A stretch of 64,000 nucleotides of DNA from Prorocentrum cordatum (GCA_963575745.1 CAUYUJ010019887.1:104918-168917); one strand, 5' to 3'; numbered from the stretch's first letter, positions 54,912-63,329 are shown. Numbers and translations are program-made. The notes: generated by a model from the sequence alone, not told the origin.

Positions 54912-55172
54912 ATGAACCTCCACCTTCATGGATCCGCTCGAATAGTAGCTGGCAGGCAGAATTCGCTAAAAAAGGCTGCAGCGCAAGGCCCCCAGCGGTC
55001 ATGCATTGCCGCAGGGGCCTGTCAGTCAGCAGGAGCGCAGCAAAATGCGCGTCTCCGACTCGCAGCCGTGGTCAGGAAGAAAGGGAAGAAGCGCGGGCGG
55101 CCCTGGACGGATGATGGCGAGGCGTCCTTGAACGCCGAGCCAGTGCACAGAGAAACAAGACAAAATGTCTGA
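54912..55172 (+). CDS. Small ORF with an AT-hook-like motif, hypothetical
   Basis: 86 codons from ATG at 54912 to TGA at 55170-55172. The second half is not low-complexity and contains VVRKKGKKRGRPWTDDGEA: K/R-rich around GRP, the core of an AT-hook that binds the minor groove of AT DNA. Family B, C and D elements surround it. ctataaaa lies about 70 bp upstream. Could be a chance ORF or one exon; no homologue recognised. Confidence 0.35.
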   Translation: MNLHLHGSARIVAGRQNSLKKAAAQGPQRSCIAAGACQSAGAQQNARLRLAAVVRKKGKKRGRPWTDDGEASLNAEPVHRETRQNV

Positions 55173-55205
55173 CAGAGAGTGGACGCTTCTACTCGTATCT
55201 CTGTC

Positions 55206-55355
55206 AGGGGGGGGAGAAGCACACAGACACAAAAAATCGTCGACTCCCAGGAAAAGATGGGAAAAGATGGGAAGTGGGGGGGGAGACGAAGACCCAGAAA
55301 ATGTGGGGAGTCCTGTTATTTGTGTCTACTTGTCTGTGTGTCCCAGGGCCCCTTC
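55206..55355 (+). mobile_element. Family D element, copy 3
   Basis: agggggggggagaagcacac to cccagggccccttc. Interior aatcgtcgactcccagga and gggaagtgggggggg-agacgaag. Target duplication worn away. Confidence 0.8.
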
Positions 55356-55373
55356 GCTCCGAACCTCGCCCTC

Positions 55374-55623
55374 ACCCGAACGGGCGGAGGTCTGAGCACT
55401 TGGCCTCTGCGCCTCTGGGCGGCGGCACGCGCACCTGGCGGGCGGCGCGGAGAGGGGAGACACACACCCGCGCTCCGACGGGAGCAGCAAAGCTGGACGG
55501 CGCGTGACTCCCAGAGGCCCGAAGTCGAAGACCGCCGGGCCGCGAGGAGGCAGGAGGAGGAGGCGCGGGACGCCGCCTCTTCCGATCGAGGACGCTCCAC
55601 ACCACAGGATGGCTGGGGCAAGA
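55374..55623 (+). CDS. Candidate exon, charged helical region
   Basis: Between a D and a B element. The plus frame includes LRREQQSWTARDSQRPEVED and RRQEEEARDAASSDRGRS, a charged, helix-prone sequence unlike the surrounding repeats. No family recognised. It may belong to a gene upstream of, or other than, the AN1 gene that starts at 56256. Confidence 0.35.
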
Positions 55624-55810
55624 GAAATTCGGAGGTCCGCGCGGATTTCTCGGATCGGCGCTGGACCCCCCTCCCTGGCGCGCGGAGCGCGCCAGGGGCG
55701 GCGCCGGAGGCGCCGCCAGGGCCCCATCGCGATCCGAGAAATCCGCGCGGACCTCCCCGGTTCTTTATGTTTGTGTCACTGCTTCTTCCCATGCTTCTTC
55801 CCCTCACGAG
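55624..55810. mobile_element. Family B element, copy 5
   Basis: attcggaggtccgcgcggat...ccctggcgcgcggagcgcgc-caggg...ccgagaaatccgcgcggacc-tcc. The inner 60-bp arms are intact, the left outer arm is shortened. Confidence 0.8.
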
Positions 55811-55867
55811 AGCGACAAGAGCACGGGGGAAGTGGCGTCGCCAGGATGGCGAGCTGCCCCGACCGCG

Positions 55868-56170
55868 TCAGGAGGAGAGGCACAGGAGGAGAGGGAGGGA
55901 GAGGAGGCGAAGGAGAAAAAGAAGGATAGGAAGGAGGAGGAGGAGGAGGAGGAGGAGGAGGACAAGGAGGGGAGGAGGAGGGGAGGAGGAGGAGGAGGAG
56001 GCCTGGAGGAGGAGGGCGGAGAGGAGGAGGAGGAGGAAGAGGAGGAGGGAGGAGGAGGAGGAGAGGAGGGGGAGGATGAGCAGGGGGGAGGGGAGGAGGA
56101 AGAGGAGGAGCAGAGGAGGAGGAGGAGGAGCAGGAGGAGGAGCAGGAGGAGGAGGAGGAGGACGAGAGGG
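55868..56170. repeat. (AGG)n microsatellite
   Basis: GGA tract ending about 85 bp upstream of the AN1 gene's ATG. Confidence 0.95.
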
Positions 56171-56255
56171 AGTGGACGTCGGCGCCGGCTCCGGCCCCGC
56201 CCTGGCCCTGCCCGGGGCGGGGCAGGGCTCCGGGCGGCGGCGGCGGGCGCGCGCC

Positions 56256-56308
56256 ATGGCCGCGTTCAGCGACGTGGGCGCCCACTGCGCGGCCCCCGGG
56301 TGCCGCAG
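56256..56308 (+). CDS. AN1-type zinc-finger protein, exon 1
   Basis: ATG at 56256 opens MAAFSDVGAHCAAPGCR, matching how ZFAND1/ZFAND2 proteins begin: a short Phe/Asp stretch, then G-x-H-C-x4-C, the first zinc pair of an AN1 finger (Cys11 and Cys16 here). The codon after Arg17 is split by an intron: exon 1 ends CGC AG and the next base begins GC (56309). The remaining ligands are supplied by exons 2 and 3. AN1 proteins of this type work with p97/VCP and the proteasome in stress responses in other eukaryotes; that role is family knowledge. Upstream sequence is GC-rich with no TATA box; several AGs could serve as SL acceptor. Confidence 0.8.
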
Positions 56309-56339
56309 GCAGGGCCGCCTCCCCTGCGGCCCCTCCTGC

Positions 56340-56560
56340 CCACCTCCTTCCTCCTCCTTTCCTCCTCCTCCTCCCTCCCTCCTCCTCCTCTCTCCTGCCT
56401 CCCTCCTCCTCCCTGCTCCCTCCCTCCTCCTCTTCCCTCCTCCTCCTGCCTCTCCTTCTGCCTCCTCCTCCTCCTCCTCCTCCTCCTCCTCCTGCTCCTG
56501 CTCCTCCTCCTCTTATTCCTCTTTCTCCTCCTGCTCCTCCTCCTCCACCCGCAGCCCTTC
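56340..56560. repeat. (CCT)n microsatellite
   Basis: CCT with CTG and TTC variants, inside intron 1. Confidence 0.95.
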
Positions 56561-56591
56561 CTGCTCCCGAGTCGTCCTCATCCTACACTCC

Positions 56592-56887
56592 ACCCGCATG
56601 GTAAGGACGGGCATCCTTCCCAAGGGTACCCTTGCATCCCTAGGGGAATGAAGAATGACATACAAAAAAAAACTCGGAGGTCCGCGCGGATTTCTCGGAT
56701 CCACGTTGGACTCCCCTGGCGGCGCCTCTGGAGCCGCCCCTTGCGCGCTCCGCACGCCAGGGAGGGGGTCAGCGCGGATCCGAGAAATCCGCGCGGACCT
56801 CCGAGTTGTTATGCTTAAGTCATGATTCGTTCCCCTAAGCCCGCATAGAAGGACGGGCATCCTTCCCAAGGGTACCCTTACATCCCT
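56592..56887. mobile_element. Family B element, copy 6 (56642-56837), between about 48-bp direct repeats
   Basis: The full-length B element has about 80-bp inverted arms (aggggaatgaagaatgacat...ctcggaggtccgcgcggatt). It is flanked by cccgcatggtaaggacgggc-atccttcccaagggtaccct (56593-56641) and a near copy (56840-56887), far longer than the usual 8 bp. Confidence 0.85.
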
Positions 56888-57174
56888 GCCCCTTCCCGCC
56901 CATCCTTGGCCGCTTTCGCTAGCCGCGCTCCGCTCCCAAAGTGTCGACATTGCCGACCAAGGCCCTTGCATCCTTACCGTGCATCCTTGTTATACTGGTT
57001 GACTGCAGTCCGTCGTTGGCCTTGGAAACGACGGGGCCGTTGTTTTATCGGTGTCGGTTTTCCGTGCTTGTTTGCTGGTTCTGGCGCCGTTTCTGTTTCC
57101 CGTTTTGCCGCCGTGTTTGGTTCCGGTTCCAGTTCCAATTCCGGAGCCGCTTGTTTTGCCGTCGACCCCGCCGT

Positions 57175-57755
57175 TGTCGTTCAATGTTGAACGCAGCAGG
57201 CGACCCCGAATGTGTCGATGTTGCATGATCTGACGTCTCGCAAACGGCCGATCGTTCCAGGTTGAGTGATTCCCGCGGTGTCGGACACGAACGCCAAAAT
57301 CGGCGCGACTCGATCTTGCCGTAGTCTTGCAGTGAGGGCACGCATCAAGAAGCCATATGCGTTTCGTAAGGATATCCTAGGTTTTTTCGCTCCGCGCGCT
57401 GCGTGGTGACTTCCCGCAGCCGTTGAAGAAGCTGCTGCGTTCAGGGTGCTCGGTACGGTAGGTTCGAGTCGTGAGGACCAGCGGCGACCCCGCCGCTGGC
57501 GTTCAAAGTTGTGAACGCCGCCGGCGACCCAGAACAGGTCGATGGTGAAGGATCTGACGTTTCGGAAACGGCTGATCGTTCCAGGTTGAGCGATCCCCGC
57601 GGTGTCGGACACCAACGCCGAAGTCGGCACGACAGTGGGGGCGCGTATCAAGAATCCATTGCTTTTCGTCAGGGCATCCTGGGTTTCTTCGCTCCGCGCG
57701 CTGCGCGGTGACTTCCCGCAGCCGTTGAAGAAGCTGCTGCGTTCAGGGTACTCGG
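57175..57755 (+). repeat. Tandem duplication of family E + F-like unit (about 310 bp x 2)
   Basis: Each unit has gttgaacgc.gc.ggcgaccc, tgatctgacgt.tcg.aaacg, atcgttccaggttgag, gacttcccgcagccgttgaa-gaagctgctgcgttcagggt. Units start near 57178 and 57490. 56890-57170 is unassigned with gtttt/ccgtttt words. Confidence 0.8.
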
Positions 57756-57839
57756 GGGTTCCCCTCAGGTGCACCTCTCGCACGGGTCTTCAGGGTTGGG
57801 TTTCTTGCGAGGGTTGCTTGCGGCCGCGCCCGCACTGTA
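57632..57839 (+). mobile_element. Family F element, copy 5
   Basis: acagtgggggcgcgtatcaa-gaatcc to gtttcttgcgagg...gcggccgcgcccgcactgt, inverted ends. Interior tcctgggtttcttcgctccg. The E-F tandem above includes its left part. Confidence 0.7.
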
Positions 57840-58068
57840 GCCCTCCTCAGCCTCGCCCTCCTCATCCCTGTTGGCTCTGCGGCGGAGCTGAGCGAAGTCG
57901 ATCGAAGAGCGAAGATCGCCAGGGCCGCGTGCAGGCCAACGGCCCGCCTCTTGCCCCTCCGGCAAGCCTTGGACCTCCAAGGCTGCCTTTTGGTCAGTCG
58001 GGGGGTCCGGCTCAAGCCTGCACCCAACGAAGCGTAGCACCACGGGCGGGTGTGTTGCACCAGTCATT

Positions 58069-58252
58069 GTCGGGCCGAACAGAAGGGGGGGATAGGGAAA
58101 AGGGGGGTGCAGCTGGTTTCGGCCCCGCCGCAGGGGCCCATTCCTCGATACGTGGCCGACCTCCGGCGCCGGGAGGCGCCGGGAGAATCAGTTACGTGAG
58201 CTTATTCTCAAACCCCCCCTTTGCTATCCCCCCCTTTCGCCCGGCCCGATAT
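58069..58252. mobile_element. Family Q element, copy 3
   Basis: tcgggccgaacagaaggggg to ccccctttcgcccggcccga, inverted ends; ggtttcggccccgccgcagg, attcctcgatacgt and atcagttacgtgagctt inside. Confidence 0.8.
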
Positions 58253-58645
58253 TGGCGGAGCAATGTATCTTTTAAAATCCGCAGGCCAGTTGATTCTTTC
58301 CTGGCGAATCAGCCAAGCCCTGGACTGAGGGTTGATCGGGAGCCGTCCTTTTCGCGCAGGGAGCAGTTGCGCCCAAATGCCACAGGTTGCTCGAACGACA
58401 GTGCTCGGATGGGTCGCCACTTATTGCTTGTAGATGCTGCAAGGCCAATACCCGTATGTGTCCTTTCACTTTTCTGGCAGAGGGTTGTGGGCACGCCACA
58501 ACAAGGAATAACTTTGAGAGGTGGAAGGGCAGGATTCTCAAGGGCAAGCACACTTTGCAGATGTGGCGATTGATAAGTATCCTTCCGAGTGAAGTGGCTG
58601 GCAGACATATCCTCGTCCCCATCACTCTCTTCGTCCCCATCACTC
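58253..58645. other. Unassigned sequence of moderate GC
   Basis: Less repetitive than its surroundings and open on both strands (plus: RCCKANTRMCPFTFLAEGCG; minus: KRTAPDQPSVQGLADSPGKN). No family recognised; may be a decayed exon. Confidence 0.3.
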
Positions 58646-58649
58646 TCCT

Positions 58650-58985
58650 CGTCCTCCTCCTCGGTCTCCTCCCTTCCTCGCCCTCCACGTCATCCTCCCC
58701 CCTCTCTCCTCCTCCTTATGCTTCCTCCTCCCCCAACTCTTTCTTTGTTCCTCCTCCCCATTCTCCGTCCCCTCCTTCCACCTCCGCTTCTCCTCCTCCT
58801 CCTCCTCCTCCTCCTCCTCCTCCTCCTCCTCCTCCTCCTCCTCGTTCCTCCTCCTCCTCCTCCTCCTCCTCCTCCTCTACTCCTCCCCCTCCCCCGTCCT
58901 CTTCCTCTTCCTCTTCCTCTTCCTCCTCCTCCTCCTCCTCCTCCTCCTCCTCCTCCTCCTCCTCCTCCTCCTCCCCCTCCCCCGT
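58650..58985. repeat. (CCT)n microsatellite
   Basis: CCT with TTC and CGT variants. Confidence 0.95.
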
Positions 58986-59059
58986 CTCCTCGCGAGCTCC
59001 CGCGTCTGCTTCGGTGCTGCGTTTTTCCCGGCGGAGGCACTCGGTCCCCACGGGGGCCC

Positions 59060-59256
59060 CCAGACGGTGCGGGGCCCCCCACCGTGTGGTGAGTCGGTGG
59101 GGATTCGTGGTCGCCGCGTTTTGGGATCCGGGTCCCTCTCCGAGGGCGTCTCGGGCGTTTGCGGCCTCCAGGGTCCCGGAACCGTGCGGTGAGACGGACC
59201 GTGCGGTGAGGTCCCCGAGGTCACTGCACGGTCTGTCACCGCACGGTTTTGGGATC
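59060..59256. repeat. Family N element, copy 2
   Basis: Same arrangement as 42837-43048: accgtg.ggtgagtcgg.ggg, gatccgggtccctctccgag-ggcgtctcggg, gaccgtgcggtgagg, gtctgtcaccgcacggt. Confidence 0.8.
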
Positions 59257-59279
59257 CCCCTTTCTGGCTCCCTCCTCCC

Positions 59280-59423
59280 CCCTCCTGGGAGGTGCCCGTC
59301 GTCCCTTCGTCGCGCCCCTCGGCGCGAGGCCGCTGGCTGCTAGTCGCCCTGCACCCCCTGGCCCCCTCAGCGCAAAGCTCCCGCTCGAGTCATCGCACGA
59401 CGACGAGGAGCTGGGGGAGAAAG
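59280..59423 (+). CDS. Candidate exon upstream of a family C element
   Basis: The plus frame reads AKLPLESSHDDEELGEK up to AAAG|GTGAGC, a textbook GT donor. If the C element is removed, it continues GERGRSDVR and stops at TAG near 59599. Lies inside intron 1 of the AN1 gene if that intron is real, so it could be a nested or unrelated fragment. Unknown product. Confidence 0.35.
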
Positions 59424-59569
59424 GTGAGCCTGGCATCGCTCGCTCGGACGTGTGTATTTTTTTCTCGGCGAGGACCCTTGAGGACCATCCTGGACCATCG
59501 AGCAAAAAAAAAAAAAAACACGCACGAAACCGAAAAATGCACGGGAAATGGACGTCCGAGCGACGGCAG
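59424..59569 (+). mobile_element. Family C element, copy 7, as a putative GT-AG intron
   Basis: Element body 59429-59567 between AGGTGAG copies (59422-59428 and 59568-59574). The left copy gives AG|GTGAGC (donor), the right gives GCAG|GTGAG (acceptor): intron 59424-59569, 146 bp. Inverted ends ggcatcgctcgctcggacgt and ggacgtccgagcgacggc. Confidence 0.7.
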
Positions 59570-59624
59570 GTGAGAGGGGTCGATCTGATGTCCGATAGCC
59601 TTCGGCCCCTCCCGTCACCGTGCC

Positions 59625-59900
59625 TGGGTTGTTGTGGGGCCTCCTGGGAGGACTCGGGGGCTTCCGGGGGCCTCCCGGGGACTTCTTGGGGGCCTCTTGG
59701 AGGCCTCCTTGGGGTCATAGTGGAACCTCCTGGAGGCCTCTTGAGGCGGAGAGGTCGAAAAGTCCGTTTGTGCTCCTTTTCTGGAGCCCCTCTTTGAGCG
59801 TTCTCGGAGCCCTCTGGAGCCGTCTGGGAAGCCTCTGGTCTTGGGGCGATCTTGAGGGCCTCTTGACGACTTTTGGGGGCGTTGGGAACCCGAAACAGCG
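59625..59900 (+). repeat. 'cctcctggggg' repeats related to the 15.6-kb array
   Basis: gggggcctcttggaggcctc, cttggggtcatagtgg and gagccctctggagccgtctgg words, degenerate. 59900-60225 is unassigned. Confidence 0.6.
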
Positions 59901-60228
59901 GACACGCCAAAATCTGTCAAGAACATGCGGGAAATCCATGAAAATTGCCTGTTTTGGAGCCCTCGGGAGTATTGAAACGATCTTTCGGCGACTCGAAGCC
60001 TTCGTGGACACATGAGAAGGTTCGGGAGGTCGTTTTGGGGTAGCACAGCGTCCAGAGAAGCGCAGGAAACATGTCAGAACTCTCGCGAGCCATCCTGGGC
60101 CACCCCAAGACGGCCTGGGAAATTGGGGGTCCAGGCCCTCAAAGATTCACAATCCCGGCTGAAGGAGCAGCGCAGCTGTGCGCCCTGGGGCTTTCCACTT
60201 CGTACCAGGGGCACGGTGGCGGATACAG

Positions 60229-60599
60229 TCGAGGCGCTGAAGAAGGAGCCCTTTTCGCTGGGGAGGGGCTCGGTGCTCCTCGATGGCTCCACAGTCTGCC
60301 TCGGGTTTCCCCGAGGTCTCCCATGGGAAATCGAGGCTTCACTTGTGAGAGAAGGGATCCTCGCTCCTTACTTCGGGCTCCTTACAGTCATCGCCCTGAC
60401 CTAAGGAACGATAAATAAGGAACGAAGCCCCTTTCTATCCCAAGGAATAATGCGTAAGAAACGGTAAATAATAATTAAAAAACGCATGTGGAAGGATACG
60501 CAACGCATATGCAAGCCTCAAGGAACGACCGAGCCCCTCTTGAAAAATGAGTGTTCCTTACTCGAGCCGTTCGCTGTGAGGTCAACGCCCCGACTGTCC
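60229..60599. mobile_element. Family X element, copy 1 (with insertion)
   Basis: cagtcgaggcgctgaagaag-gagccctttt to gaggtcaacgccccgactg, inverted ends. The centre holds repeated aaggaacg/cgttcctt words. Copy 2 at 63520 is compact. Confidence 0.65.
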
Positions 60600-60746
60600 A
60601 GGGCCACCGCGTCCGAGAGGGGGAGGAGGCGACTCCCCGGCCACGGGCCGCTGCGCAGCCGCCGGGGGCGCCGCGGGCACGCGCACCGACCGCCGCCGGC
60701 CGGGCCGGCGTGCCCCCCTCCCCCCCCCGGGGGGCCGCCCGCCGAG

Positions 60747-60816
60747 GCAGGACTTCCTGCCGCTCCGCTGCGGGCCCTGCGCGCGGGCCTTCTGCGCCGA
60801 GCACGCCGCCCCCGAG
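60747..60816 (+). CDS. AN1-type zinc-finger protein, exon 2
   Basis: The exon completes Arg18 and reads QDFLPLRCGPCARAFCAEHA then APE. With exon 1 this gives C-x4-C-x9-C-x2-C-x4-C-x2-H (Cys11, 16, 26, 29, 34, His37), the AN1 order, with the hallmark DFLP before the third Cys and FC before the His. Acceptor GCCGAG|G fits the AG|G preference reported for dinoflagellate introns. The exon ends CCC GAG at 60816, before GCGCA of the target duplication. Confidence 0.85.
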
Positions 60817-60993
60817 GCGCAGGAGGGGCAAAAGCACACAGACACCGTGAATCGTCGGTTCCCCCGAAAAAATATGGGAAACTATGGGACGTGGGGGGGG
60901 AGAGAAGACAGGAACCCCGAAAGTATCGGAAAATATGAGGATTCCTCTTATCAATGTGTGTATTTATGTGTGTGCCCTAGGGCCCCTTCAGAG
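60817..60993 (+). mobile_element. Family D element acting as intron 2 of the AN1 gene (GC-AG, 177 bp)
   Basis: Element body 60822-60990 (ggaggggcaaaagcacacag to ctagggccccttca) lies between perfect 8-bp copies of GAGGCGCA (60814-60821 and 60991-60998). Cutting at GAG|GC in each copy gives a GC donor, an AG acceptor and a precise removal of the insertion, leaving one target copy. Read through without splicing, the zinc finger loses its H-x-C pair. Confidence 0.88.
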
Positions 60994-61105
60994 GCGCACG
61001 CCTGCGCCGCCGCCGGCCGCGGCGCGCGGGCGGGGGCCCCCGCCGCCAGCGCACGTGCGCCGCCGCCGCGGTGCCCCGTCGCGGGCTGCCGGGAGTTCGG
61101 GCCAG
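60994..61105 (+). CDS. AN1-type zinc-finger protein, exon 3 (3' end open)
   Basis: It begins AHACAAAGRGARAGAPAASA. The first residues supply His43-x-Cys45, giving C-x2-H-x5-H-x-C with exon 2, the exact end of the AN1 consensus. It runs on through RCPVAGCREFGPGAA, whose C-x4-C could start a second AN1 finger as in ZFAND2-type proteins. The rest of that finger is not found in the window, so a further intron or loss is likely. The frame stays open into a CCT tract at 61185, so the exon end is approximate. Confidence 0.75.
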
Positions 61106-61184
61106 GGGCAGCGTGGAGGGGGGGGAGGGGCTCGGGAGGTGGGGGGGAGGGGTCGAACGTCTTCGGTCGCTGTCGAGAGCTCGC

Positions 61185-61260
61185 AAGCTCCTCCTCCTCC
61201 TCCTCCTCCTCCTCCGCCTCCTCCTCCTCCTCACCCGCCTCCTCCGCCTCCTCCGCCTTC
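61185..61260. repeat. (CCT)n microsatellite
   Basis: CCT with CGCC variants. 61260-61740 has a short (AG)n run near 61330 and no assigned gene. Confidence 0.95.
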
Positions 61261-61844
61261 TCGCGATACAGCGATACAAGAGGTCTAGCCGAGCAGAACA
61301 CGCCAGCGTGCACGCAGCTCAAAGCCGACCTGAGAGAGGGAGAGAGAGAGAGAGAGAGAGAAGAGAAGATCAGAGAAGAGAGGCTATGGATGCCTCTGGG
61401 CTGCCTGACCGAAGTTGCGGTCGGCAGCAGGCCACGCAGAGGCGGGAAGGGGTCCTCCGCAGTCCCGCCCCCGTCTGGGAAATCCGCCTCCCCCGCCGCC
61501 AGGGTGGGAACCTGCTCGAAAGTGATGGGGCAGGTGCTGAACTTAGTGCAGCTCACTTTGCACCCTGGCTGTAGGGAGGCCGACCCTAAACAGCGAAGAT
61601 ACCAAACAGCATCATATAAGGCAGAAGTTTCATAGAGGACCCAAGCTTCGCTGTTCAGGAAAGAGAGCGACAGCCTCACTCTCTAAGCTGCTTGGAAGCA
61701 CACGTGGCCTAAAATGGCCCACTCCTTTGCGACAAAATGCCGTGGGTGCTTCCAAGGTGTGTGTGTGTGTGCAGCAGCTGCGGAGGACAGGGGGGAGATC
61801 CTCCTTCTCCTCCTCCGATAAAAACACGCGCAGCCCAAGCACGC

Positions 61845-61847
<3 letters not shown>

Positions 61848-61895
<48 letters not shown>
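61848..61895. repeat. (CA)n microsatellite
   Basis: Pure CA run; a short GT run at 61757-61771. 61895-62145 would be the 3' flank of the retrogene; no poly-A tract is visible there. Confidence 0.97.
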
Positions 61896-61897
<2 letters not shown>

Positions 61898-62145
61898 TAA
61901 AACTCGACCCCTCCTCTCCCCCCCTCCCCCAGAAATGGCTGGCAAGCAGCAGAAGCTCTGAGGGAAAGGGATGGGGAAGAATAGATAAGATATATAAGAC
62001 ATGGAGGGATTAGGGGTCGAGGGAAAGCTGTGGAGGCATCTGCTGGGCAGAGGCCCAGAGTCTCAGGCAAAGCTGCCTTCATGCCTCGCCCAATCAGCTG
62101 TTGAGGAGTCTGCTGCGAGCAGCTGCATTCATGGCCTCATTCACA

Positions 62146-63237
62146 TTAGCCCTCTGACTTGTTAGGATTGCAAGCGAAGAAGGAGGCGATGCATATATCG
62201 TGTGCCCATGTATTACAACTCTTACAATGGACGGCCCTCTTGAACTTGGCACATTTATCTCCACAGATGTAACACTTCGCTTTGCCAGACGGGCTCGAAT
62301 GGACCAAAAATGATGAGCGCCCGAATATTCCCGCACACCTCCTGCACGGGTAGCCTTCTGCAGAACTGTTTGACAAATTGCCAATGCTGCACAAGTCCTC
62401 AAACGTTGAACTCCCGTCATCCTCGTCCGCTGTCTTGTCTTCAGCGGCGCCGGCTGTCTCGGGCTCTTCCTTCTGGTATGCCGAGGCGGCACGCACGCTA
62501 AAGTCCCGAAGTGCGACAGGAAGGAGAGCACGAACTTTCAACAAGTACTCCTCAAACTCACTGCAATCACTGGCCCATTCATGGCCATCGTGTTCACTGC
62601 TGTGCGTACTCATGTGTGGCTCCACAAGTGAAGATTGTGCCATAGCCTCTTCATACAGTAAATCAAGAGATGAGACATCCTGTTGCAGCTGCTGGTGTAG
62701 AGCGGCCACCGCGGCGTTGGCGGTAGTGTTCAGCAGCCCAATCTCGTCCATGATGAAGCACCCAGTGGCTGTGTTGATGTCGGTTTGGCTCTCAATGTCC
62801 ACGCTGGCCTTTGTGACCTCGCCGTGTGGAGTCTGAGTTGCCACATTTGAGCGCTCTTCGAATATGTTGAAGAACTCAACTTCCTGTCCAGATTCAGAAT
62901 GTAAGGCTTCCTCCGATGGGCTTGGCGGAGAGAATTCGGATGCATTGCCACTGTCAGGATGCACATCGTCCTCCTTGTGTCCCCTCTGGCCCGAGAGCTC
63001 CAAGTCGAGTTCAGTGAGAAACTTACTGACTTTCTCTGGGGAGATCTTCCTCGACCATCCTGCTATAGTGTCCAGCTCCCGACACCTGCGCCTCCAGTGG
63101 GAGGTCATTGCACATTTCTTTGCTCCATATGAACAGCCTTGAAGAGGGCTGCCGCAAGCTTTTGAAAGGCGAAGCAAAGTTGCCCTGTGAAGGCAAGCGA
63201 CAAGAGAAAATACATCCGACTTCGGATCAGGAAACAT
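62146..63237 (-). CDS. Intronless retrogene, 363-residue protein with a PHD-like zinc cluster
   Basis: Minus strand. The ATG at 63237-63235 (MFPDPKSDVFSLVACLHRAT) is the first one after the relict spliced leader at 63326-63306, which fixes the start. A longer open frame further upstream is only (GAG)n. The stop is TAA at 62148-62146. Residues about 40-290 are acidic and Ser/Glu-rich with no recognised fold. The last 72 residues hold Cys298, 301, 322, 325, 329, His337, Cys338, 341, His346, Cys349, 356; the tail VHCKSCNTWAHDIC resembles the second half of a PHD finger (C-x2-C-x2-W-x-H-x2-C). PHD fingers usually bind histone tails; here this is inferred from pattern alone. Lack of introns and the fossil leader show origin from a processed mRNA. 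The frame is intact, so it may still be expressed. Confidence 0.8.
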   Translation of the reverse strand: MFPDPKSDVFSLVACLHRATLLRLSKACGSPLQGCSYGAKKCAMTSHWRRRCRELDTIAGWSRKISPEKVSKFLTELDLELSGQRGHKEDDVHPDSGNASEFSPPSPSEEALHSESGQEVEFFNIFEERSNVATQTPHGEVTKASVDIESQTDINTATGCFIMDEIGLLNTTANAAVAALHQQLQQDVSSLDLLYEEAMAQSSLVEPHMSTHSSEHDGHEWASDCSEFEEYLLKVRALLPVALRDFSVRAASAYQKEEPETAGAAEDKTADEDDGSSTFEDLCSIGNLSNSSAEGYPCRRCAGIFGRSSFLVHSSPSGKAKCYICGDKCAKFKRAVHCKSCNTWAHDICIASFFACNPNKSEG

Positions 63238-63305
63238 TGTGAGAGCCACAAAAGGGAGGACGTTCAGTAAGCGATGCACGCTATGGAACAATCTGCTGGC
63301 CGTAG

Positions 63306-63326
63306 CTTGAGCCAAATGGCTACGGA
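63306..63326 (-). other. Relict spliced leader upstream of the retrogene
   Basis: On the minus strand it reads TCCGTAGCCATTTGGCTCAA-G: the dinoflagellate leader with three instead of four T in the middle. It ends 68 bp before the retrogene ATG. On its other side lies the (CCT)n tract 63330-63395. Confidence 0.9.
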
Positions 63327-63329
63327 GCT

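Larger units (their letters stand above)
56309..60746 (+). other. Intron 1 of the AN1 gene, GC-AG, 4438 bp, with direct repeat at its borders
   Basis: The intron starts GCAGGGCC after CGCAG and ends GCCGAG before GCAGGAC. AGGCAGG is present at both borders (56307-56313 and 60745-60751). Exclusion joins Cys-Arg-[AG|G]-Gln-Asp-Phe-Leu-Pro in frame. Inside are CCT tracts, B, E, F, Q, N, C and X elements and other islands, so it may have grown by nested insertion. Confidence 0.65.
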
